Counted from the stretch's first letter, positions 28,016 through 37,855 are shown. The stretch: 50,923 bases of DNA from Candidatus Saccharimonadota bacterium (GCA_010014525.1 RZZT01000002.1:1-50923), one strand, 5' to 3'. Made by a program: numbers and translations. Notes: generated by a model from the sequence alone, not told the origin.

Positions 28016-29134
28016 ATGAAAGCTATTGAAATCAACAAACGAACTTCGCACGCGCTCAAAGCTAGCGCGATTGGGTTAATTGTCAACTTGGTATTATTTG
28101 TCACTAAGATTATTATTGGTTTGGTATCTGGCAGCGTTTCGGTCATTGCTGATGCAGTTTCAAACTTAAGCGATTTTATATCAGTTGGAGTGATGATGGT
28201 TAGCTTTTTAATTTCGCACAAACCGCCTGATAAAAACCACCCGTTTGGCCACGCGCGTAGTGAATATTTGAGCGCGTTTATTATCTCATTCTTAGTAATG
28301 TTTGTTGGTGCACAGTTCTTAATTGACTCCGTTAAAAGTATACTTGAGAATAATCGTGTTTCACTCTCTTCTGCTGCGATTCTAGCTCTAATTGTGTCCG
28401 TTGTCGCCAAAATAATTCTAGCGATTATCTATTACTATTCCAACAAAAAGACAAAATCAAACACGATTCGGGCAATAATGATTGACAGCTGTAATGACGC
28501 GATTATTACGCTCGTTATCTTAGCCGGTTTGTTGGTCGGTCAAAACTTCAGCTTCAGCATAGATGGCGTGCTTGGCGTGCTAGTTTCGTTATTTGTTATG
28601 CGTTCTGGTTTTGGGATGGTTCGTGATTCGCTTGACGACTTAGTTGGCGCTCGCCCAGTGACTGAGATCGTGCAATCGACTAGATTATTGAGGTCTTATG
28701 ATAATATTTACGGCTTTCACGATCTTTTGCTACATAATTATGGTGTGAAGAAATTTTTTGGGAGCGTTGATGTTGAGGTTCCGGAAAACTTATCGTTGAC
28801 CGAAGCTCATACGATTGCAAATCGGATCGAAAAAGATTTTGAGCGCAAATTTTCTATTGATATGATTGTCCACGTTGACCCTGTTGGGAAACTCTCGGCG
28901 CGCGATAAGGTCGTTTTAAAACTAATTAAACAGACCGTGCGCCAGACTTCGCCTACTTATAAAATCCATAATTTTGTTTCTAGGGGTGAATCTATTTCTC
29001 TAACACTAGACCTGCCCAGCGAGATGGGCGAACGATCTAAGAAAATAATTGAAGATACGAAAGATCGGGTCACAGAAGATTTTAGCCAGCTGGAGATTAA
29101 AATCACAGTATCTTTTGATGATTTTTTAGCTTAG
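28016..29134 (+). CDS. Cation diffusion facilitator family transporter
   Basis: SGSVSVIADAVSNLSDFIS, KNHPFGHARSEYLSAF. Confidence 0.93.
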   Translation: MKAIEINKRTSHALKASAIGLIVNLVLFVTKIIIGLVSGSVSVIADAVSNLSDFISVGVMMVSFLISHKPPDKNHPFGHARSEYLSAFIISFLVMFVGAQFLIDSVKSILENNRVSLSSAAILALIVSVVAKIILAIIYYYSNKKTKSNTIRAIMIDSCNDAIITLVILAGLLVGQNFSFSIDGVLGVLVSLFVMRSGFGMVRDSLDDLVGARPVTEIVQSTRLLRSYDNIYGFHDLLLHNYGVKKFFGSVDVEVPENLSLTEAHTIANRIEKDFERKFSIDMIVHVDPVGKLSARDKVVLKLIKQTVRQTSPTYKIHNFVSRGESISLTLDLPSEMGERSKKIIEDTKDRVTEDFSQLEIKITVSFDDFLA

Positions 29135-29174
29135 CCATCTGGCACACCTGCAGATTTTATGATATAATCAGTTC

Positions 29175-29669
29175 ATGAACGAGCAAATCTATTCTGATAT
29201 TAATTTTGAAAAGTTTTTGCAATCTCACTTTGGTGTAGATTTTGAGATTTGCAAGGTTATCGCTCGTGACTTGCCGGCTGGGCGAACGGCTGAAGCGGTT
29301 ATTTTTATGACTAAGAAAAAGCGTGTGTATGTGTTTATCTCGGCTGAGGCTAAGCTTTTGTTGGGAGACGTACAAAAAATACTTAGTAAAATGGGCCTAA
29401 AAGTTAGTGAATTTATTCCGCCAAATGGTGTGCGTGATTATTTTGAGGATCGCGCGCGCGTTAAATTTTTGGAGGTTTTCCCCGGTCGCATGCAGATTAG
29501 TGATGATGATTTGCGGTTTTATAAAACTTTAATTCCTTATAATCCAGCTTTGGCGGAAGTTTCTGAAATCAGAAACGGCGAAATCAAGGAATTCAACGCT
29601 GATACTCGCGGGAATTGGCGGGTCGCTAAGCGGTTTTCCTACAAGCGGATTATTGCAAAAAACGTGTAG
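29175..29669 (+). CDS. Hypothetical protein
   Basis: 164-aa ORF; TATAAT ends 6 nt before ATG. Confidence 0.75.
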   Translation: MNEQIYSDINFEKFLQSHFGVDFEICKVIARDLPAGRTAEAVIFMTKKKRVYVFISAEAKLLLGDVQKILSKMGLKVSEFIPPNGVRDYFEDRARVKFLEVFPGRMQISDDDLRFYKTLIPYNPALAEVSEIRNGEIKEFNADTRGNWRVAKRFSYKRIIAKNV

Positions 29670-29682
29670 TTGGGCGCTCGCC

Positions 29683-30996
29683 TTAGATTTTAAGGTCAAG
29701 CACTACTAAATGTTCGATGTGTGGAGTGCGCGGAAAGAAATTATAACCGCGAGCATATGAAATGTTGTATTTTTCGCTCAAAACCGCTACGTCGCGAGCC
29801 TGAGTGGTCGGGTTGCAGCTGAGATAGATTATGCGCGAAGGCCCGATTTCGAGCAACTTGGCGCAAACTTTTTTGTCTAGGCCGGCACGCGGTGGGTCAA
29901 CGATGAGGCTTGAGTTTTGCTTAATATAGTCAAGCGCATTTTCGCTCGCTGACAAAATTACTTGGGCAGATTCTTCTCGGCCCAAGACCTTAATATTTCG
30001 TTTCATTTCTTCCACCGATGCTGGGTTTATTTCAACCATCGTTAGATTATTTTTGCCAATCGTCAGGCCAATTGTGCCAACGCCAGAATACAGATCGATT
30101 GTTGGCTTTTTAGCATCGATAAATTGTTCCATATCTCTTAGTGCTTGTTCGTAAACGGGCAGGTTTATCTGAAAGAACCCTTCAGTAGCGTAATTAAACT
30201 CGATATCTAGGATTTTGTCTGAAAGCACGGCGTCGTTTTGCGCGTAAAGTTTCTTCGTAATGACACTAGCCGGAGATTTAGGATTTGAATAGATAATTTC
30301 AAAGTTAATAAAGCCGAGTGCCGAGATTTCGTCTGCGGTTGGTAGCGGAAATTCTTCCGTTTTAACGTAGAGTTGCGCGGCGATTTCGCCCTTTTGGTTG
30401 GCGCGAATCAGGACGGTTTTTAAGTCGCGACTAGAAATTTTTCGCTTTCGTAGTAGCGCCAAAACTTTTTGCCCAGCCTGATTGATTTCGGTTTTAGCGA
30501 GACTGGTCCCTTCTACTGGAATCCGGCCTTTACCACCACGTTTAAAGAAAGATAAATTCAATTCGCCGTCGTCGCTGTTTTCGTCAAATTTTTCCCACCA
30601 GAATGAAAACTCAACCTTGTTGCGGTAGTTGAAAATCTGGCCGTCGGTGTGAATAGGCGCGCTTCGCACTAAATTAATTTTCTCTTGTGCAAATGATTCA
30701 CCAATTAAAAACTGCTTGGTCTCTAGCTCGTAGTCGTAGTCTATCACCTGCCATGGGCTGGTTGATAGATAACTCTCAGGGTCTTTCGGCGTGGTGCGCT
30801 TGATTGCTGGCTCTATAATTTCGTCCGCAAAACCTTCGGCGAAGGATTTTTTACTTTTGGTGATTCTAACCCGCGCAGTTTCACCAGGCAGGACGCCCCA
30901 TGCGAAGACTTTTTTCCCACTATCGAGCGTGCCTAAACCTTGTCCACCAGGCGTGAATTTATCAAATTTTAGAGTTTCAAACTTTGGTTTTTTCAT
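29683..30996 (-). CDS. 23S rRNA (uracil-C5)-methyltransferase, RlmCD/TrmA family
   Basis: TRAM-like N-terminus (GQGLGTLDSGKKVFAWGVLPGE), DLYSGVGTIGL, DPPRAGLD, SCNPTTQARD. Confidence 0.9.
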   Translation of the reverse strand: MKKPKFETLKFDKFTPGGQGLGTLDSGKKVFAWGVLPGETARVRITKSKKSFAEGFADEIIEPAIKRTTPKDPESYLSTSPWQVIDYDYELETKQFLIGESFAQEKINLVRSAPIHTDGQIFNYRNKVEFSFWWEKFDENSDDGELNLSFFKRGGKGRIPVEGTSLAKTEINQAGQKVLALLRKRKISSRDLKTVLIRANQKGEIAAQLYVKTEEFPLPTADEISALGFINFEIIYSNPKSPASVITKKLYAQNDAVLSDKILDIEFNYATEGFFQINLPVYEQALRDMEQFIDAKKPTIDLYSGVGTIGLTIGKNNLTMVEINPASVEEMKRNIKVLGREESAQVILSASENALDYIKQNSSLIVDPPRAGLDKKVCAKLLEIGPSRIIYLSCNPTTQARDVAVLSEKYNISYARGYNFFPRTPHIEHLVVLDLKI

Positions 30997-31727
30997 TTGT
31001 CCGCCTTACTGCATCGCGTTCCAAAAATCTCTAGCCATTCTCTACCAGTAAGCTGGCTAGGCTTGAGATCTGTAAACTTCGTATTATCTACGGCACGCTT
31101 GAATTTTTCGTTATCTGTGAATAAATCTTCAATCATTTTTTCATAATTGATTTTATGTTTTACGAGCGGTTGTTCTCGGCGTTTCATCTCTAAAAAGACC
31201 GTATCGACTGCCGGCGGCGGTGTAAAGTCAGTCTTTTGAAGAGGTTTTTTGATTTTAATATCATAGAACGGATAAATTTGCGCGCCTAGAATACTGGTAA
31301 AATGACGGTCGTTCGCCATCAATTTTCTGGCGAATTGTTTTTGCAGAATTAAATAAATTGCTGCTGGCTGGTTTTTTGTGTTCGCAAGTCGCTTCAATAT
31401 CGGCGAGCTCAAATGAAACGGAATATTGGAGCAGATTTTATAGTCACTTGGCAGCTTACTTAAGTCAAAGCTGAAGAAATCACCTGCAAAAATTTTAACA
31501 TTTGCTAAATCTTTAGTGTTATTACGCAATTTCTGCACTGCCGATTTATCATTTTCAATCGCCAAGACCTGCGCTGATTTTTTGCTCAAAGCGTAGGTGA
31601 AAACTCCGCTGCCCGCACCAATATCAAGCGTGAAGTCGTTCTTTTTGATGTTGGTGTGCCCCACCAACATCATCGCAATTTGCGGCGAACGTAAGAAATT
31701 TTGTGATTTTTTGTAATCTCTAGTCAT
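30993..31727 (-). CDS. Erm/KsgA-superfamily rRNA adenine-N6 methyltransferase, Erm-like
   Basis: KSQNFLRSP, LDIGAGSGVFTYAL, CSNIPFHLSSPIL; start set to MTRDYKKSQNFL just after permease stop. Confidence 0.85.
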   Translation of the reverse strand: MTRDYKKSQNFLRSPQIAMMLVGHTNIKKNDFTLDIGAGSGVFTYALSKKSAQVLAIENDKSAVQKLRNNTKDLANVKIFAGDFFSFDLSKLPSDYKICSNIPFHLSSPILKRLANTKNQPAAIYLILQKQFARKLMANDRHFTSILGAQIYPFYDIKIKKPLQKTDFTPPPAVDTVFLEMKRREQPLVKHKINYEKMIEDLFTDNEKFKRAVDNTKFTDLKPSQLTGREWLEIFGTRCSKADK

Positions 31728-31728
31728 T

Positions 31729-33030
31729 TTACTCGTAACGTAAAGCTTCAATTGGATCTTGTTTAGCGGCGCGGAGTGAAGGTAGAGCTCCAGCGATGAA
31801 CGCAATCGCCATAATTGTTAAGCACACAACTAGTCCATTGAGTGGTGTAAAGATTGTTAAACTAAATCCCTCCAAGCCTTTTAAGAAAGTCTCGGTAGCA
31901 TAGTTATTGATTGTCCTTCCGACTAGCATCGCAGCTCCTAGCCCCAGTAATGACCCCCAAAAACCAATCATAATCGCTTCTAGGCTAAAGATTCTGAATA
32001 TTCGGCCCCTTGACATTCCCATAGCCTTTAAGAGACCAATCTCGCGGGTTCTTTCTTGGACGCTCATATAAAGAGTATTGATTATTCCAAAACTAGCGGC
32101 GAGTAGCGCGATAGCACCGAACAGAACCAAAGCACCTGTAATTGCGTTTACGATATTCCGCACCATGCCGATTCGGTCTTCGATAGTTGTACCCGAATAG
32201 CCTTTTCTGTCTAGCTCTTTTTTTACTTTTTCTAGATTGTCTCCACTGACAAAATCGGATTCTAAGTTCGCTATAGCGCCGATATAACTCTGTTTCATTG
32301 CGTTGGGTAATCCTGCGATTTGGAGTTCGGACACTTCGTCGAGAACGGATTGATTGTAGAACCCAACCATATCTTGCACGAGTGATTTATTGAGCACGCC
32401 AACAACTTTAGCCGTAGTTGTCTTTATTTTTCCAGTTGCACTATTTTTGACGGCTAGCTTAATTGTTGTGTCAATTGCGTCTTCGTCATTTTTGAAACCG
32501 AGTGCTTCAATATAGCTAGCTGGTAAATTGATTTCTGGCTGAGCTGAGCTAATATCTATCGGTCGCCCCGATTTTGTGTCTAAAACCATCCCCGAGATTG
32601 CCGAGCGTGCGCTGATTAAAAACTTCTTATTGTCTATGCCTTCAATATATTCGATTGAGACAGATTTGTTGGGCTCGACTTTTTCGATACCATCAATGGC
32701 TTTAATTTTTTCGATATCTTCATCTGATAGAGTCTCGAAACTTAATCCGGCCATACCTATGCTAATTTTGTCTGGGCTATATTCGGTTGGGCCTTCTGGG
32801 CTGCTGAATGGGCTACTCTCCGTCTTCTTTGAGATCTCTAGAATTGTACTATCGTTGCCAAAAATACCGACCTGTTTGTCAATATAGTCATTCACGCCAA
32901 AGTTAACTGCACTAGTTAGGGCGATGGTGAATGCGCCGATAAACACGGAGATGACCGTCAAAATTGTGCGCAATTTGTCTTGCCAAAATTCCCCAATTTG
33001 TTTAAATATCCGAGACACCTTATTTTTCAT
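31729..33030 (-). CDS. MacB/FtsX-family ABC transporter permease
   Basis: N-terminal TM plus periplasmic domain, C-terminal FtsX core (SVQERTREIGLLKAMGMSRGRIFRIFSLEA). Confidence 0.92.
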   Translation of the reverse strand: MKNKVSRIFKQIGEFWQDKLRTILTVISVFIGAFTIALTSAVNFGVNDYIDKQVGIFGNDSTILEISKKTESSPFSSPEGPTEYSPDKISIGMAGLSFETLSDEDIEKIKAIDGIEKVEPNKSVSIEYIEGIDNKKFLISARSAISGMVLDTKSGRPIDISSAQPEINLPASYIEALGFKNDEDAIDTTIKLAVKNSATGKIKTTTAKVVGVLNKSLVQDMVGFYNQSVLDEVSELQIAGLPNAMKQSYIGAIANLESDFVSGDNLEKVKKELDRKGYSGTTIEDRIGMVRNIVNAITGALVLFGAIALLAASFGIINTLYMSVQERTREIGLLKAMGMSRGRIFRIFSLEAIMIGFWGSLLGLGAAMLVGRTINNYATETFLKGLEGFSLTIFTPLNGLVVCLTIMAIAFIAGALPSLRAAKQDPIEALRYE

Positions 33031-33721
33031 TTTTAACCTCTCTCTGAGCAGAATCCTCTACAATTTTACCGTCTTTTAATCTAATCTGACGAGAACATTT
33101 GGCCGCTAATTCTTCGTCATGAGTTACGATAATCAGCGTGATTCCTCTCTTATTAAGCCCGAATAAAATCTCCTCCACTTTTTCGCTGGTTGCACTATCT
33201 AGGTTGCCGGTTGGCTCATCTGCAAAAATAATCTTGGGATCGTTGACCAGAGCTCGCGCGATGCACACGCGTTGCTTTTGGCCGCCAGATAAATCATTCG
33301 CGCGGCTCTCGGCTTTGTCGGTTAGATCAACTTGTTCCAGGGCGTTCATAGCAATCTTTTTACGATCCGAGTACTTGACTCGTGCAATTTTTAGCGGCAC
33401 CATAACGTTGTCCAGTACGGTATCTTTGGCATTCATAAAAAATTGCTGAAACACGAAGCCAAAGGTTTTGTTGCGCATTTTATCTAGCTGTTTGCGGCGT
33501 AGCTTAGTCGACTCCTCACCATCAATAGAAATATGACCATCGGTAGGCGTATCGAGCAACGCCATAATGTGCATCAAAGTTGATTTTCCTGAGCCAGATT
33601 TACCAATAATCGCGATTGACTCACCTTCTTTAATCTTGAGCGAGACATTTTTAAGTGCTCGAAATTCATTGCTGCCCTCGTTATAAACTTTGGATATATT
33701 TTTTAGACTAATTATATTCAT
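33020..33721 (-). CDS. ABC transporter ATP-binding protein (MacB/LolD type)
   Basis: [42 protein letters not shown]. Confidence 0.96.
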   Translation of the reverse strand: MNIISLKNISKVYNEGSNEFRALKNVSLKIKEGESIAIIGKSGSGKSTLMHIMALLDTPTDGHISIDGEESTKLRRKQLDKMRNKTFGFVFQQFFMNAKDTVLDNVMVPLKIARVKYSDRKKIAMNALEQVDLTDKAESRANDLSGGQKQRVCIARALVNDPKIIFADEPTGNLDSATSEKVEEILFGLNKRGITLIIVTHDEELAAKCSRQIRLKDGKIVEDSAQREVKNEK

Positions 33722-33757
33722 AAACCTATTATACTAGTGATTTGTGTTAAGCGCAAA

Positions 33758-36511
33758 TTAGTTATTGTTATAATCTGATTGATTTGGGTTTTTGCGAGCC
33801 CGCGGTTTACGGCGACGCTTGTTGCTCGCGTTTGATATTCTATCATCCTCCGAGCCACTTGGTCTGCCCTCAGACAATATTTTATTTAAATCTTTAAGCT
33901 GATTGGTCGGCTGCTGATTCTCTAGGCTGTTAGGGCTTACTTTTTTTGGGTTAAAGTCTTTATTCCTAGCTTTTGTGGGCGCTGCGAACATCGGTTTAGC
34001 GGGTTCGAAAACTTTTTCAGTCTTTAGGGTCGTACCACTTGCGATATTAGAATTCGTCCAGCCAGCCTGAGGGGTTAAATTTTGTCTTTCGACCATTTTT
34101 TTGTTAACAAACTGTTTAGGCGGCACTAAAATATTACGAATGTCTTCTTCAATTTCGGCGCGCGGTCGGCCGTAATGACGGCGAGTATTTTCAATAATCT
34201 TTGGAGTTAAGTCATTGGCGGGATCTGGTAAGGTTAACGTAGTGGCGCTAAACGCGGTGGTTTTTTCGCCGCTAATGACCATATTCATCACAAAATGGCG
34301 GTTGTTCATTTGAATTAAATCTTGTGGCTCAAACTGTGGCTCAAATTGTTTACTGAGAATTGGCGCATCGTCGGCTGAAACTCGGAATGAAATTATTGAG
34401 CCAACATTTCCAAAAACGGCGTCGCGCACACTTTCGGTCATCTGCGAGATGTACTGATTCGCGACGGTCAAGTTAAGGCCGTATTTTCGGGCTTCAGATA
34501 GAATCACCGCGAATGAATCGGTGGCAAAGTTTTGAAATTCATCAACGTATAAGTAGAATGGCCGGCGGTCTTCGATTCTTTCGATATCTGAGCGGCTCAT
34601 TGCAGCTAGCTGGATTTTAGTCACTAAGAAGGATCCAAGAATCCCCGCGTTGTCCTCGCCGATTAAGCCCTTAGAAAGATTTACAATTAAGATTTTACCT
34701 TCATCCATAATTTCACGAATATTGAAGGTCGATTTTGGCTGACCAATAATATTGCGGATAATTGGGTTGGCAGTAAAAGCTCCAACCTTGTTTAATACCG
34801 GCGCTATAGCTTCGTTAACTTGTTTCTCTCCCCATTGACCGAATTCTTGTTTCCAGAATTGTAGGACTGAAATATCTTTACAATATGCCAAAGTGTCTTT
34901 GCGGAATTCGGCGTCAGTCAGAATTCGCGTAATATCAAGCATAGTGGTCTCTGGCCGGTCTAGTAACGCTAGGATTGAATAACGCAAAATGTATTCAAGC
35001 CGTGGACCCCAAGAATCCCCAAACATACGCTTTAGAACACCGATTACTTCGGATGAAATATTTGATTTACGATTTGGATCTGTAACTTCGAGTGGGTTGA
35101 AGCCTAATGGAAAGGCTGTATCGCTCGGGTTGAAATAAACCACATCTTTGAGGCGATGTTCTGGAATGAATCGCATATTATTTTGTGCGAAATCGCCGTG
35201 CGGATCAATAATCGCATAACCCTGATTATGATAAATGTCAGATAGCGCTAAAAGCTCAAGCGTACCAGATTTACCAGCGCCAGTCTGCCCGATGATATAA
35301 AGATGGCGACTGCGGTCGCGACGCATCATGCCAAATTGGTGGTTGATGCCGCGGAAATTAGTTAAACCAAAAGCCGAAATATTTTCGTCGTGAGCTGGAT
35401 CGCCCGTCATCATCGGCAGCTTAGCTGGTGGCTCGGCGGTCTTGCTACTCGCCCAGACAATATTTGGTGTTTCCACATTGGTGTGCGGTAGGTGCCAAAT
35501 ACTAGCTAGTTCTTGAATATTTAAGATGTAGCCTTCATCAAAAAACTCCCGATTTCGATAGCTTGAAATGCTAGCTTTATCTAGACTGCCGTTAATCATC
35601 TTGAAGCCGTTTAGGTTCGTACTATTGAACTGTTTAAAAGTACCGGTTAGGGCTTGCATCTGCAATCTAGCGCTGCTTTCGTTATTACCAAGATACGCCA
35701 AGCGAACTTTTACTTGATAACCGAGTTTAGTCGCCTTCTCTTCGGCTTTAGAGATTCGAGTTTTGTCGCGTTCGCCAAGCTCCTTAACGGCAGGTTTTTC
35801 ACCTTGTTCTGGCGGAGACCAGAGAGCCGCTAATACGCCTAGGAACCACTTCATATCAAAAGAAAAATTCAATGTTCCGTCTTTAACTTTTTTAATCCAT
35901 TTGTCAGATTTTTTGTGCCAATCATCGGCGATTGGGCGTGTCAAAATTTGGATCCAGAGTTCATCGCCAGTGCTTTCTAGTTTGGCGAGTGTACCAGTGA
36001 TTCCGGCTAGCGGGTCTACTTCAAAACCGTCAAAAGTTTTAATCGGAAGAGCCTCGTCCTCGGACAATGATATCTCGGCGGTGTGCACAACACTATGTGT
36101 TTCGGCTTTATCGACATAGTCGTTCTGGGCTTCGTAAATTTGCACGCTTGGATATTGTGAATAAATCTGCCCTTCTACGAAGCTCTGTAAGGATTTTGGC
36201 ATCCAAACATAAAAACGAATCGCACCATCAACCGAAGCGATTTCAAAACTAAGATGTTCTTGCACCATTTTGTTGTTTTTTAGCTCTTCGGTATCACGCA
36301 AGATTCCGTGCAGACTCGCAAAAAGTTGTTCGGCCGCCAACTCGCTTTTGTCGTTAGTTTTTGGTATTTCAAGTGCTAATAGTATACTTTCAGCGTTTAG
36401 AACGGTTAACTTATCGAGTTTTTTGTAATTTTGGTAAGTTAAGTAGGCTAGAATTCCGACAATTGGTAGCCAAACGATTGGTTGAAATATAAAATAGAAA
36501 AATTGAGACAT
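33758..36511 (-). CDS. TraD/VirD4-like membrane ATPase
   Basis: N-terminal TM, Walker A IGQTGAGKSGTLE, AIIDPHGDFAQ, FYLYVDEFQNFATDSF. Confidence 0.88.
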   Translation of the reverse strand: MSQFFYFIFQPIVWLPIVGILAYLTYQNYKKLDKLTVLNAESILLALEIPKTNDKSELAAEQLFASLHGILRDTEELKNNKMVQEHLSFEIASVDGAIRFYVWMPKSLQSFVEGQIYSQYPSVQIYEAQNDYVDKAETHSVVHTAEISLSEDEALPIKTFDGFEVDPLAGITGTLAKLESTGDELWIQILTRPIADDWHKKSDKWIKKVKDGTLNFSFDMKWFLGVLAALWSPPEQGEKPAVKELGERDKTRISKAEEKATKLGYQVKVRLAYLGNNESSARLQMQALTGTFKQFNSTNLNGFKMINGSLDKASISSYRNREFFDEGYILNIQELASIWHLPHTNVETPNIVWASSKTAEPPAKLPMMTGDPAHDENISAFGLTNFRGINHQFGMMRRDRSRHLYIIGQTGAGKSGTLELLALSDIYHNQGYAIIDPHGDFAQNNMRFIPEHRLKDVVYFNPSDTAFPLGFNPLEVTDPNRKSNISSEVIGVLKRMFGDSWGPRLEYILRYSILALLDRPETTMLDITRILTDAEFRKDTLAYCKDISVLQFWKQEFGQWGEKQVNEAIAPVLNKVGAFTANPIIRNIIGQPKSTFNIREIMDEGKILIVNLSKGLIGEDNAGILGSFLVTKIQLAAMSRSDIERIEDRRPFYLYVDEFQNFATDSFAVILSEARKYGLNLTVANQYISQMTESVRDAVFGNVGSIISFRVSADDAPILSKQFEPQFEPQDLIQMNNRHFVMNMVISGEKTTAFSATTLTLPDPANDLTPKIIENTRRHYGRPRAEIEEDIRNILVPPKQFVNKKMVERQNLTPQAGWTNSNIASGTTLKTEKVFEPAKPMFAAPTKARNKDFNPKKVSPNSLENQQPTNQLKDLNKILSEGRPSGSEDDRISNASNKRRRKPRARKNPNQSDYNNN

Positions 36512-36577
36512 AATTATACTCCGAGTTTAGCATAAATCGGGCGCCTATTCAATACGGCTTCAGACTTATTACTTTAT

Positions 36578-37642
36578 TTATACAGTTTCTTTGTCTGCTA
36601 GAGAGTACGTCGATTTTGCAACGCGTTTGAATTCTGGTTTGCTCTGCAAATTTAATAGTACTGTAGTTTCTTTGACTTTGCGTTTATCTAATACGCGCTT
36701 TACGATTTCATCACGGAAAAGTGGTTCGCCGGCTTCTTCTAGCACTAACCGAATAATATCACTGACCGTTCCCTGTTTGTATCCCCAATCTTCGAGCGCA
36801 TAAATTCCGCGACCGATCAAAATAAAACGTCGGTCTTTAATAAGCTCGTTGTGAATCGCTTGGGTTGTAACGTTTCGGCGGTTGAAATCCCCATCACGAA
36901 TTGATCTTGCGATTTCGGAGAAATGCAACGGTTTTTTGTTAGCTTTTAGAATTACAAATATTTTATCACGGATATTTTTTGGATTGACACTTGGCCACTT
37001 AGCTAGTCCCCACATGCCGTTTAAGGTCGCAAGTAGCTTGCTTATTCCGGCTAGAGCTTCGATTTGACTAGGGTGCTCATACTCGAATTGCCCATCTAAT
37101 TCGTCAAGCGAAATTGGACTTTTATTCTTTTTTATGACTTTGACAATTTCCTCAATTGCTGATTTAATTTGGCGCTCATCGCCATAGCTTGAGTTTGCAA
37201 TCGCGCTGTGGTATTTGTCGTTTTCATTGATGGTGACTAGCTTGCTACTAACTTCACCAATAAAAATAAAATCGAGAAGGATTTTTTCTAATGGTTTTTC
37301 GCCGACGAACTTCTCGGCCAAAACCTCAGTCCGAGCTATGCGACCAGACTCAGCTAATGCGCGAATGATTAGCTTTTCTACTTCTGGAAGGTTTTCTATT
37401 TCGCCTTTTTCTGCAGCGATTTTCAATCTTATAAGGGCTGCTTTTTCAAGTTGCCGAACGCGCTCTCGGGTAATATCTAGACGTTCGCCGATTTGCTCAA
37501 GAGTCTCTTTTTTACCTTTTAGACCAAAACGTCGTGATAATATTTCGCGCTCGCGAGGCTGCTCAATAATCCCTACGATACTCTCAATTGTGGTGTTGAT
37601 TAAACTGGTTTTATCATTGGGTGATTGGCTGGATGCGTTCAT
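36578..37642 (-). CDS. Stand-alone sigma-70 region-4 HTH protein with HARE-HTH-like C-terminal domains
   Basis: REREILSRRFGLKGKKETLEQIGERLDITRERVRQLEKAALIRLK matches sigma region 4; two C-terminal HARE-HTH-like segments; no region 2. Confidence 0.85.
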   Translation of the reverse strand: MNASSQSPNDKTSLINTTIESIVGIIEQPREREILSRRFGLKGKKETLEQIGERLDITRERVRQLEKAALIRLKIAAEKGEIENLPEVEKLIIRALAESGRIARTEVLAEKFVGEKPLEKILLDFIFIGEVSSKLVTINENDKYHSAIANSSYGDERQIKSAIEEIVKVIKKNKSPISLDELDGQFEYEHPSQIEALAGISKLLATLNGMWGLAKWPSVNPKNIRDKIFVILKANKKPLHFSEIARSIRDGDFNRRNVTTQAIHNELIKDRRFILIGRGIYALEDWGYKQGTVSDIIRLVLEEAGEPLFRDEIVKRVLDKRKVKETTVLLNLQSKPEFKRVAKSTYSLADKETV

Positions 37643-37698
37643 TACCTTTCCTTCGTCTAGTTGTTAGGGTGATTTATTTATAATATCAATTAAAATAT

Positions 37699-37727
37699 AT
37701 TTTACAATAAAAATAGTTTTATGTCAA
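37699..37727 (-). promoter_or_regulatory. Promoter TTGACA-N17-TAAAAT
   Basis: -10 at 37699-37704, -35 at 37722-37727, upstream of 36578..37642. Confidence 0.75.
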
Positions 37728-37785
37728 TAGCTTCTAACTTATTTCTAATCATATTATAACACATAATTGCGTATTATAATAAAAA

Positions 37786-37822
37786 ATGTAATAAAAATAT
37801 CATTTTCCTATTTTTATTACAT
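37786..37822 (-). terminator. AT-rich hairpin downstream of topA, possible terminator
   Basis: ATGTAATAAAAATA-tcattttcc-TATTTTTATTACAT 14-bp perfect stem. Confidence 0.5.
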
Positions 37823-37855
37823 AATCATTGTGCTTATGGCTATTTATTGTATAGC

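Noticed and set aside
33758-36511. Integrated conjugative element
   Set aside because: Only one TraD-like ATPase; no relaxase, integrase, att repeats or mating-pair genes in the window
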